DNA of 57,722 bases, from NCBI RefSeq assembly GCF_001989995.2, contig NZ_JAHGUP010000031.1, forward strand, positions 1 through 57,722, written 5' to 3'. Source of the DNA: Vibrio anguillarum (GTDB lineage: Bacteria; Pseudomonadota; Gammaproteobacteria; Enterobacterales; Vibrionaceae). The notes under the pieces are model-generated. The model made no database searches, had not been told where the DNA came from, and saw nothing but the letters and a program-made list of their open reading frames with translations. The position numbers and the translations under genes were made by a program. Positions 8,476 through 18,700 of this stretch are shown here, piece by piece; the first letter of the stretch is position 1; the number at the start of each line of letters is the position of its first letter.

Positions 8476-10101
8476 ATGAATAATCTTAACCCGACCGATT
8501 TTACCCCTTGGCCTGAGCAATTCAGCCAGCGCTATCGTGAACAAGGCTACTGGCAACAAAGAACCTTATTTGATTATTTCAGTGATTCCGTCAAAAAAAG
8601 CCCTGACGCCATCGCACTGATTGATGAGTTCGGCCAGTACAGCTATCAAAATTTATATCAGAAAATGATAAGCCTTGCGGCTGGCTTGAGCTCCCTAGGT
8701 TTGCAGCGGGGTGATAATGTCGTACTACAAATGGCCAATCGTGCTGAATTCTATCTCTGCTTTTTTGCCTTGACCATGCGGGGCATTAAACCGGTTCTAG
8801 CTCTGCCAGCGCACCGCTATCTAGAGCTGAGCTATTTTTGCCAACATACTCACGCCAAAGCCTATATTTTTTCAGACGATATCGTGGGCTTTGACGCGCA
8901 GCAAACCGCGCAGAAACTACGAAGTAGTTGCCCTTCTCTCTTGCATACCATTGTTTGCGGTCAATCCTCACACGAGCAAATTCAGGAATTAGATACGCTT
9001 TACCACTGCAGAGAAGACGATCCTATTACTGATTCGGTCTTTGCTGATCAAGTGGCTTTTTTTCAGCTTTCCGGCGGAACGACCGGTACTCCCAAATTGA
9101 TCCCTCGTACGCACAATGACTACGCTTATAGCGTACTTGGTAGCATTCAAATTTGTCAGTTTGGCCCACAAACGAGGTATTTGTGTGTTCTTCCCGTTGC
9201 GCATAACTTTCCACTCAGCTCGCCCGGTGCACTGGGCGTCTTTTATGCCGGCGGTTGTGTCGTGCTCGCTTCCGATACCACACCGCACACCGCTTTCCGT
9301 TTAATTGAGAAGCACCACATTACTGTCGCAGCACTAGTGCCGCCGTTAGCGCTACTGTGGATGAAATACGCCGAGTCCGCTACAGAAAACATCGCGAGCC
9401 TCACTCTGGTACAAGTCGGCGGAGCGAAGTTTAGTGAAGCCGCAGCAATGCGCTTACCGACGACTCTTCACTGTCAATTACAGCAAGTGTTTGGAATGGC
9501 TGAAGGGTTGGTTAATTACACACGACTTGATGACCCACTCAGCGTGATTGTTACTACTCAAGGACGTCCAATCTCAGCTGATGATGAAGTGATGATAATC
9601 AACGATGAGGGTGAGCCCGCTGCGGTGGGTGAGGAAGGCTTGCTCATGACCAGAGGCCCTTATACGATTCGAGGTTATTACCGAGCTCCAGAACATAACC
9701 AACGCTCATTCACCGACCAAGGCTTCTATATCACAGGTGACAGAGTGCGTAGGACGGCTGAAGGCAATATTATCGTCACGGGACGAGAGAAAGATCAGAT
9801 CAATCGTGGTGGTGAAAAAATCGCAGCCGAAGAGGTTGAAAACCTGCTACTTCAACATCAGGATGTTCATGATGTGGCTTTGGTTGCTATTGCTGATGAG
9901 TTTCTTGGTGAACGCAGTTGCGCCATTGTCGTGCCAGATAACGGTAAAACGCTCAAACCCATTACTCTCAAACGATTTTTACACGCTCAAGGATTAGCAG
10001 AATTTAAGATCCCTGATCACATCCATTTCGTCGATGAATTACCCAAAACCCCTGTGGGAAAAGTCGACAAAAAATGGTTAAGAACGCAATACTCTCACTA
10101 A
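8476..10101 (+). CDS. vabE: 2,3-dihydroxybenzoate-AMP ligase
   Basis: This EntE-type stand-alone adenylation enzyme (541 residues) activates DHB with ATP and transfers it to the phosphopantetheine arm of the aryl carrier domain in VabB. Motifs in order are LSGGTTGTPKLIPRTH (phosphate loop), VFGMAEGLVNYT, YITGDRVRR, EKDQINRGGEKI (hinge) and TPVGKVDKK with the catalytic lysine near the C-terminus. ATG at 8476 follows AAGGAG by five bases; the in-frame GTG at 8470 overlaps that site. Nine bases separate it from vabC. A bidirectional terminator follows. Confidence 0.95.
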   Translation: MNNLNPTDFTPWPEQFSQRYREQGYWQQRTLFDYFSDSVKKSPDAIALIDEFGQYSYQNLYQKMISLAAGLSSLGLQRGDNVVLQMANRAEFYLCFFALTMRGIKPVLALPAHRYLELSYFCQHTHAKAYIFSDDIVGFDAQQTAQKLRSSCPSLLHTIVCGQSSHEQIQELDTLYHCREDDPITDSVFADQVAFFQLSGGTTGTPKLIPRTHNDYAYSVLGSIQICQFGPQTRYLCVLPVAHNFPLSSPGALGVFYAGGCVVLASDTTPHTAFRLIEKHHITVAALVPPLALLWMKYAESATENIASLTLVQVGGAKFSEAAAMRLPTTLHCQLQQVFGMAEGLVNYTRLDDPLSVIVTTQGRPISADDEVMIINDEGEPAAVGEEGLLMTRGPYTIRGYYRAPEHNQRSFTDQGFYITGDRVRRTAEGNIIVTGREKDQINRGGEKIAAEEVENLLLQHQDVHDVALVAIADEFLGERSCAIVVPDNGKTLKPITLKRFLHAQGLAEFKIPDHIHFVDELPKTPVGKVDKKWLRTQYSH

Positions 10102-10136
10102 TCATGGCAATACAGGCGCTCAAATAACTTAAAGAT

Positions 10137-10167
10137 AAAAAAGCCGATATCGTCGATATCGGCTTTT
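10137..10167. terminator. Bidirectional terminator between vabE and vabB
   Basis: GCCGATATC (10143-10151) pairs perfectly with GATATCGGC (10155-10163) around a 3-base loop. Six A precede the stem and four T follow it, so it can end both the rightward vabCE transcript and the leftward vabB transcript. Confidence 0.88.
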
Positions 10168-10212
10168 GCTGGGCGATGCGTTCTCTTTCCCTATTCTAGT
10201 GGTCCGGTATAC

Positions 10213-11136
10213 TCAAACTGGTTGCTCTTCAGTAGAACGCGTGTCCGTTACTTGATGTGACGACTGAGCAACAACACTAGGCTCCATCACATGCCACCAC
10301 TCTCTTAAAGTTGAATATTTAATCATCTCTGAAAAGGCGCACTCTATGCCCATCTTGCGCCATGATTCAAATAAGGTAACCGCGCGGATAGAATCTAAGC
10401 CAAGAAAAGTGAGCTTCTCATCTACATCCACTTCATCTAAATCGAGATCCAATAGCTCAGCCACTTGCTGACGCATCTGTTCAAGGCTCAATAATCTGGT
10501 TTCTTGACTGTGGATCATTTGTGGTTTTAATGCCTCAAGCGAAGTCACGCAGCCAACACGCTCTGTGATGTATTTCAACGTATGATGATGATCTTCCAAA
10601 GAGAAGTCAGCCACAGCATCACCGACCACAAAAGGCTGTATATCCAACATAAAGGCATCTAACGCCGTTGATAAGATACCTATATGTGCATAGACACCCA
10701 CAATGATCAACTGGTCACGCTGTGTCTCTTTCATCCACTCCAACAGCGGCGTTTTCTTAAACGCGCTATAACGCCATTTGGTGTATTGGATATCCCCGTC
10801 TTCAGGTGAAAGCTCAGACACAATCTCAGTATCTTTTGTCAGCCCTGTTCCCCAAAAATCAGTCAGTAGCGCTCTCTCTACTGGGTCTTGGTTAGGGGGT
10901 TGAGCTGTGTACACCACGGGGATATTGGCCTGACGAGCCAGTGATTTCAGCTCTGAAATATTCGCTAATAACTCAGGAACGGGTGCCTGAGAATGATCAA
11001 AAAAGTTGATAAAGTACTTTTGCATATCGTGAATGAGCAGTACCGCTCTATCCGCTTGGACATGCCAGTGAACTTTATTTTTCGGAAATGTTTCAGCCAA
11101 CGGAATGGAGTAGCTGGCTATTTTGGGAATCGCCAT
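10213..11136 (-). CDS. vabB: Isochorismatase with C-terminal aryl carrier domain
   Basis: This EntB-like bifunctional protein has 307 residues. The N-terminal isochorismate lyase domain (about 1-210; [16 protein letters not shown] with the catalytic Asp, [15 protein letters not shown]) makes 2,3-dihydro-DHB and pyruvate. As in EntB, the cysteine of ordinary isochorismatase-fold hydrolases is absent. The C-terminal carrier domain has GLDSIRAV, whose Ser receives phosphopantetheine from VabD and then DHB from VabE. The start at 11136 has AAGGA eight bases upstream; the frame continues upstream without family character. It is separated from vabS by 247 bp with its own Fur-regulated promoter. Confidence 0.94.
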   Translation of the reverse strand: MAIPKIASYSIPLAETFPKNKVHWHVQADRAVLLIHDMQKYFINFFDHSQAPVPELLANISELKSLARQANIPVVYTAQPPNQDPVERALLTDFWGTGLTKDTEIVSELSPEDGDIQYTKWRYSAFKKTPLLEWMKETQRDQLIIVGVYAHIGILSTALDAFMLDIQPFVVGDAVADFSLEDHHHTLKYITERVGCVTSLEALKPQMIHSQETRLLSLEQMRQQVAELLDLDLDEVDVDEKLTFLGLDSIRAVTLFESWRKMGIECAFSEMIKYSTLREWWHVMEPSVVAQSSHQVTDTRSTEEQPV

Positions 11137-11239
11137 AAATATAATCCTTGTTAAAAGAAGCTTTTCTCGTTCGTGATGCCTTAAAGCCAATAACGACTTC
11201 AGAAATAAGAGGCTCGTATTCGTCGACAACCGCCACCTA

Positions 11240-11318
11240 AATAGTAACAATTATCATTTCATTAATACTAAAGCAGTCTACGCATAAAAATCAATTGTTA
11301 ATGAGATTAATTCTCAAT
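11240..11318 (-). promoter_or_regulatory. vabB promoter with two Fur boxes
   Basis: On the minus strand TTGATT and TAGTAT are about 18 bases apart. A Fur-like site at 11300-11318 (AATGAGATTAATTCTCAAT, 17 of 19 against AATGANAATNATTNTCATT) lies upstream of the -35. A second partial site with AATTATCATT at 11249-11258 lies just past the -10. The pair flanks the promoter, and vabB can therefore be iron-regulated independently of vabS and vabF. Confidence 0.7.
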
Positions 11319-11383
11319 TATATGTGCAACATGTCGCTCTCGACTCACGGCAACACAACAAGAGCCCACCACAAAACGAATAG

Positions 11384-12697
11384 CTAATTCATCGTTTGCG
11401 CCGCAGGTTGGGAAGTGACCTCATCTGAGGAGACGTTAGGTTCTGAGCTTGTGCTAACGATAAGCGCTGGATCAAACAGAGTCGCTTGGCGTAATGAGCG
11501 AAATGCCATCACCATCAACGCACCAATTCCCGTTGCACCCAAACCAAAAGTGAGGATCGACATCGTTGGTGCTAGCACTTTACCCAACGCCCCTAAACCG
11601 AGTGCTCCAATCGAGTCTCCCGATACATCTTGCGCCGTCCATAAGCTACTTACGCGGCCTAACAGATGATCTGGAGTGTGTCCTTGTACGATCGAATATT
11701 GAATCAAAGAAGCGATCGAACCCAAATAACCATAGCCAACTAAGATGAGAGCAAACCACCAAAAATTATTCACAAGCCCCATAGCCACAATCGCTAAAAA
11801 TGAACCTAACGTCGCGTAGATTAAGACCATTCCTGGCTTTTGCGACTGTTTTACCCAACCTGAAGTCAGTGCGCCACACATCGCCCCCAACGGAATGGCC
11901 GAATACATCACACCTGCGTTAGCGGCGGTGCCCTGAAATGAGACTAAAGCTAACGCAGGGAACATCACTCTAATCGCAGTTGCTAATGTTTCGAGTGTGC
12001 CAAACAGCACCACACAGCCAACCACTTTGTTTGAAAATAGAAATTGAACACCTTCATACAGTGATTGAAATGGATTCTCTGGCGAATGATGTTGCGGTTT
12101 CATCGAAGGTAATCTAAACAGTGGGATCAGCGTACAAAGCGTTCCAACAGAAGCCGCAATATAGTTCCAACTGACATCACCGACAGTGATCAGTAAGCCG
12201 CCAATCGCTGGTGAGAGAACCATACCTAATCGAACCGTTAACATGCTCAATGCGGCAGCTTCAGGTAATTTTTGTCGCCCAACAATGGTCGGTAAAGCAG
12301 CCATCAAGGCCGTCATACCCATAGCGCCAAAAAAACCATCCCACACCGAGAGGATATAGAGAGCCGCTAAGGAGGATTGCGCGACTATGCTATTGAATGC
12401 TAATGCAGCAAACCCAATACCACAGGTCGCGCGTGCGAACAAAATCAATCGACGGCGATCGTACTTATCGGCCAATACGCCTCCTAGCAGCAGGCCAACA
12501 AACATCCCGATACCATCCAATGCCATGATAAGACCTACCTGCAAGGTCGAACCGGTCATTTGATGTATCTGTATCGGCACTGCGACCGTCATCATGCCAA
12601 GAGCAAGCACTGACATCATGCGGGCCATAAAGACCATTCGGAAATGTGGGTTGTTTTTCAGTAGGCTAAAATCTAAAAATATATTCTTTATATTCAT
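11384..12697 (-). CDS. vabS: MFS siderophore exporter, EntS-like
   Basis: The 437-residue protein of about 12 membrane segments resembles EntS, the inner-membrane exporter of enterobactin. Matching features are the N-terminal LLKNNPHFRMVFMARMMS region, GGVLADKYDRRRLIL in the first cytoplasmic loop, WDGFFGAMG and RLGMVLSPAIGG. In the vanchrobactin system the corresponding gene is assigned to secretion. It follows vabF by about 100 bp on the same strand with no terminator visible between them, so it is probably the last gene of a vabH-mbtH-vabF-vabS unit. Its ribosome site is weak. Substrate specificity is inferred from context. Confidence 0.9.
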   Translation of the reverse strand: MNIKNIFLDFSLLKNNPHFRMVFMARMMSVLALGMMTVAVPIQIHQMTGSTLQVGLIMALDGIGMFVGLLLGGVLADKYDRRRLILFARATCGIGFAALAFNSIVAQSSLAALYILSVWDGFFGAMGMTALMAALPTIVGRQKLPEAAALSMLTVRLGMVLSPAIGGLLITVGDVSWNYIAASVGTLCTLIPLFRLPSMKPQHHSPENPFQSLYEGVQFLFSNKVVGCVVLFGTLETLATAIRVMFPALALVSFQGTAANAGVMYSAIPLGAMCGALTSGWVKQSQKPGMVLIYATLGSFLAIVAMGLVNNFWWFALILVGYGYLGSIASLIQYSIVQGHTPDHLLGRVSSLWTAQDVSGDSIGALGLGALGKVLAPTMSILTFGLGATGIGALMVMAFRSLRQATLFDPALIVSTSSEPNVSSDEVTSQPAAQTMN

Positions 12698-12799
12698 ACT
12701 ATTATCTATTCAAACCAGAATGTAATGCTTTCAAAACATCGCGAAGATTAAGACGAAACCAGCCTTGATACGCATTGGTTTCGTCGATGGTGGTTTTTG

Positions 12800-15700
12800 T
12801 TATTTTTTCAGTGCAGCCTTCGACTCCAGCAGCGTATTTAAACATTCGCCAATCTGGCGTACATTTTCTGGGGCCAAAATATCTTCATGTGAACAATCAA
12901 ACTGATGTTTAATCAACTGGCCGACAAAAGATTGCCAATGAGCATCAATATCATAACCATCTGGCACCGTACGTTGCGCCACGAAAAGGTGGGCCGGACC
13001 TTGATAATCAGACGTTTGTGCCTGTGCAAGTAGACGTACCGCATCTTCATAGTTAGCGGTAATCTCATTGAACATCGCCAAACGTTGCTCATCTAATTCA
13101 ATATCGGTTAGCTCATTGATGGCCAGAAACTGCTCTTTTTCACGCTCAATTTCGTACTGCTCTTCTTCATCCATCGGGCCATCCCAGCTCTGACCCTCCG
13201 GTGGATAGGTATCCAATAACCCTAAAAAGTGCACCTCTTCACCCTGCTGTTGAAGCTTCGCGGCCAATTTTTGTGCCACAATCCCGCCAAATGAATAGCC
13301 TAATAGATGGTAAGGTCCAAATGGCTGTATCTCTCTTAAGACGGGTAATAAACGATCACACACTTCTTCCATCGTTTCACTGGTCGCCATCGCTCCGCCG
13401 GGCCGAGGTGATTGCAAACCATAAATGGGATAATGTCCTGTCAGATATTTAGGTAGCCCTGTGTATTGCCAAGCAAAGCCAGAAGCAGAGTTGACGCAAA
13501 AAAGTGCTGGGCCACTTCCGGCACGGATAGGCAGCACTTCGCCAAAACCAGCTAAGGTGGGGTCGTTAAAAGCATCTTCATCCAGCAACAAACTCGCCAG
13601 TTTCTCCACCGTAGGATTGACCATGATTTGACCAACTGTGACAGGTAGGTTTAGCGCTCTTCGAATATCTGCCGCTAATTTCATCGCCAGCAGTGAATGC
13701 CCGCCGAGCGTAAAGAAGTCATCATCAGCAAACAGTGTTTCGACAGCCAATACTTGAGCAAATAGCGTCACCAATTGTGTTTCAAGGCCCGGATGAGCCT
13801 TGCGCCCTACCCGTGCTGCGACGTCATTTGGCCGCGGTAATGCTTTTTTATCTAGCTTACCGTTGGCGCTCAGCGGGTAGTGATCCAGTAACACGATAGC
13901 CGCCGGAACCATATGGGCTGGTAAATGTTCGGAAAGTTCAGCGCGTAGCTTCTCGCCATTCGTTACGCTCATATCATGCGCGATGACGTAACCGATAATT
14001 TGCCGTTCATCAGCGCCTAACATACCTGAATGAGTAGAGAGCGTCTGAGCACAGACCACCGCTTGTTTTACCGCAGGAAGTGCCTGTAATGCGCTTTCAA
14101 TTTCACCCAGTTCCACACGCTGCCCGCGAATTTTTATCTGATCATCACTGCGTCCTAAATACTCAATCGAGCCACACGCTAACCAACGTACGACATCACC
14201 AGTGCGGTACATTCGCTCGCCACAAGTAAATGGATTGGCGATAAACCGATCCGCCGTTAACGCACTGCGATTAAAGTAACCGATGGCTAATTGCTCGCCA
14301 GCAAGATAGAGCTCGCCCGGCACACCGATTGGCACCGCTCTTAAAAAGCTATCGAGCACATAAACTTGGGTGTTCCATACCGGTAAACCAATCGGTGCAC
14401 TACGGCCAACGCTTGCGTTTAATGCCTCGCCGTAAGCTGGATAGTAAGTCACGTCAACCGCCGCTTCCGTCGGGCCGTACAAGTTATGCAGCGGTGCATT
14501 AATTCTACGTGCGTACTGATGGCAGAGCTCTTTCGCAAGCGCTTCACCTGAGCAAAATACTTGCTTGAGGCTTGGTGCTACGGTGAAACCCGTTGGGTGA
14601 GTTGCTTCAATTGAGGCCATGAAAGCTGCCAGCATTGAAGGTACAAAGTGCATCGTGGTCACGTGATAATCGTCAATTATTTGCAATAACCATTCAGGGT
14701 CTTTATGCGCTTCAGCCGGAGCCATCACTAAGCTCGCCCCTTCCAGTAAGGGCCAGAAAAACTCCCACACGGAGACATCAAAACTGCACGGCGTTTTTTG
14801 CAATACCACATCATCAGAGCTCAAGGGATATTGGTGCTGCATCCACTTCAATCGGTTGACAATCGCTTGATGAGAAACCAACACCCCTTTGGGGTTACCC
14901 GTTGAACCCGAAGTGTAAAGCAAGTAGGCCGCATTTGAGGGGGTAAGCCCATCTGCGCGGTTCTGCCGCTCTTCTGCGCGCACGGGGGCTGGTAACTTAT
15001 CCAACAACAATAGCGCCGCTAAACCTTCAAAACGTGAGGTGAATGAAGAGCAAGTGATGATCAGTGCAGGCTTAGCATCATTGATCATGTAGGCCAAGCG
15101 CTCATCCGGATAGCCAACATCCAACGGTAAATAAGCCGCACCACATTCGATAATACTGTAGATCGCCAAGCTCAAGGTTGCGCTGCGTGGCAAGGCAACA
15201 GCAACAATATCCCCGGCCTTAACACCTTGCTGAAGCAGCAAATCGGCAATGGCGGCCACCTGCTCAGCCAGTGCTTGATAGGTAAAACGGTGCTCACTAT
15301 CAATTAAAGCCAACTGATGTGGAGAACGTTGTTGCTGCGTGATCATCAAATCACGCAGTGTCATGCGTTCAACGGCGGTTTTGGTCTGGTTGACGCGTTG
15401 CTGCAATTCAATTTCGCCACTTAACCGCAGATCCCATTCAGCGAAAGGCTTATCACTCGAAACCATAAACTCATCCAGCATTTGCTCAAATCGTTGTACG
15501 ATCTGTTTTGCTACGCCGACTCGGTCTCGATATTCAAACAGGATATGCAGTTGCTCTCCCGGTAAGACGAGAATAGTTAATGGATAATGGGTATAGCCAC
15601 GATTGTGGATAGCCATTAATTTCGCGCCGCTAAAATCTTGCTGGTACCAACGGCTATGATCTGGATAGTTTTCGACCACCAGCAAGGTATCAAAGAGTGT

Positions 15701-18700
15701 TTTTCCACCCACCAGTTGCTGGATCTCACCCAAGCCAAGTTCGTCGTGCTCCAGTAATTGGATTTGGATCGCTTGGTGCGCTTTTAATTGTTCACTCAAA
15801 CTAAGGTGAGGTTGCAGTGTCACACGGACAGGCACGGTATTACTGAATAACCCTATCTGTTCATCAATACCAGCAATACGGCTGAACCGACCAGAGATTG
15901 GCGTACCAAAAACCACCTCTTCGCGGCCCGTCATGCTGGCGAGGATACTCGCCCAAAGGCCTTGCATTAAGGTGCTCATGGTTAAGCCATGATGTCGTAA
16001 ACACTGATTTAACTGATCCGTTTTATGCTTTGATAGCCATAACTGATGCTCGTTAACTTCCTCGCTAAGTGGAATATCATCAAAAGCCATACACGGCTGA
16101 ACATCAGCTAATACTTTGCGCCAAAGCTCGGTCGCAACAGTTTTATCGCGCTGCGTTAGCTGGCTCACAACGTGAGCATAACCGACGGTTACCGGAGGTA
16201 AGTTCGAGACCCCTTGGGCGTATGCACTAAGAAAATCATTCAATAAAATCGGCGTTGACCAGCCATCGACCACCAGATGATGTGCTGAAAGGAGCAGTGT
16301 GCTTTGCTGATCACCATGAAAAATCAACTGGGCCTGCAACAGGCTGTGGGTAGGATCGTTAAGGCCAAACTGGCGGCTTAGCTCTTGCTTCTCTAACTGA
16401 TCAATCAACGCGCTTTGCTCATCACCACTCATATTTGTTATGTCATAACGTGTCAGTGGCCAGCTTGGGTTAACCTGCGTCATCACCTGTACAGTGCGCC
16501 CCAATATCGAACTATCAAATCGAGCGAGCAACTGCGGATGACGCCTAATCACCGCATTAAGCGCTTCGCTCACGCGATGTTCAGACAGTTGACCTTGGAA
16601 AGTAAGACGCGTGGTGGAGTTATAACTGCTATTTTTATCTCCTAATTGAGATTGGAACAGCAATCCTTCTTGCAAAGGCAATGCTGGCAGTACATCCGCT
16701 AACTTGCCATAGTGGTGTTGCAATAGGCTCGCTTGTCGCAGTGTGATTCCCGGCTCGGTATAGTCAGCAGGTACAGAGAGGTCAAACTCAGCACTATCGC
16801 TAACTTGTAGCGCTTGCTGTATTTTGAGCAGCTCACTTTCAATCTGTTGGCTCAGCGACACCATTTCCTGTTGGCTGAACAGATGAGCATTCCAAGACCA
16901 GTTGAGCACCAATCGCGGCGTTGCCGATTCTTCGACGAAAATATTTAGCTCTAAGGGATGCTGCAATGCCCGTTCACTGTTTAAGGTGACGGCAAATGTA
17001 TCGGCAAACTGCCCACTATATTGCTGTGGTGACCACTGACCATCGCTGCTTTGGAAACGGCCAAGGTAATTAAACAGCAATGACGGTTGGCGTGTATTCG
17101 CCAACGTGCGTAACTCATCTCGATACGGATTATCAAGATAGCGCAGCACCATATAACCTAGCCCTTTATCTTTCACACTGCGCTTACTTTGCTTCACTTC
17201 ACGTAATCGCTCGCGGTAATCACCCTGCTTTGGCACGCTAATGATCAACGGATATTCGGTGGTAAACCACCCTAGGGTTTGGTTGAGATCGATCCCCTCT
17301 TTACACTCTTCACGGCCATGAGATTCGACGTTCACTTTAATCTCGTCACACCCATAAAGTCTTGCGATCACCCCCGTGATCGCGGCTAATAGCATCTCTT
17401 CAATATCTAGATTCGTCTGGTGTGTGGGTAATTCCAATAACGGCTGCGTAACGGCATGAGAGAGTGGCGTACGCCAATGCGTCATGCGTATTTTATCGAC
17501 AGGATCCTTGATGGGAGCAACAGCACGCTGTGCCTGCGCTCGCCAAAATGGCATTTGCGCAGCAGCGACCGCTAAATGTTGATACAGCGCTTTTGACCAA
17601 CAATGGATACCAGTAACCTCCTCAGAAATCACCGCCACTTCACCTGTGACTTGTGCTTGAGTTAATGCCTGCAACTGCGGAAGCAATATTCGCCAAGAGA
17701 CACCATCGATAAGGAAATGGTGAGCAAGGATCATGAGATTTTTACGCCCACTGCGCTCCGTTATCATCACCAAGCGTAATAGCTGACCCGATGATATTGA
17801 CATCGACTGACTGCGCTGGCTAAACAGACTGTCCAATACGGGGCCATCTAGCCTCTCAACCGAAACCGATTCAACCCAGTTTTTTACATCAAGATTTTGC
17901 AGCGCCTCAATATGGTATTGCTGTTCTTTTTGGACCAAGCGACATACGGAATGGTTGGCGACCAGTTGCACTAAACTGGCTTGCAAGTGCGCTAATTGGG
18001 TTTCGCTTTCCACCTCAACAAGCACACTTTGCACATAACTGGTTGTATTAGAAAATGTCTCCTCAAACCATTGCCACATAGGTAGAGGCCGAATAATGCC
18101 TTCTTGTTTCTCGCGCTGTTGTTGCTGTAGTGGCACCATTTGGCCCGCCATCATACCCAGTTGACGGGCTGCAAAAATAGCTTTGGGTCGTAGATCATAG
18201 CCCGCCGTTCGCAATCGCGTCCCAAGACTCATTGCCGAAATACTGTCCCCGCCTAGGTTAAAGAAGTCATCTGACATTCCTACGTCACTGACACCGAGTA
18301 GCTCGGTGATCGCATCACATAACAACTGCTCTGGTTGGGTTATTGGGGCCACGCGTTCGCTACGCATGCCTGCCGAGTACTTAGGGAGCGCTTTTCTATC
18401 GATTTTCCCATTCACATTCAAAGAGAAAGCATCCAAGATCATCACATTGGTTGGCTGCATATAGTCAGGCAGCGCCTGTGCGATAAGACTTTGCAGTCTT
18501 TGCTCTGTGAACGTGGGTTGAACTGACTCACCCTGAGCCCCTTTTTCCAAAGTACAGTAAGCCAATAAACGATGAGTATCGCCAACAGGCTCTGCCACGA
18601 CTACCGTCGTATTAACACCATCAATCGCATTAATAGCGCTTTCTACATCGCCCAATTCAATACGAAAACCGCGAATTTTGATTTGGTGATCACACCGGCC

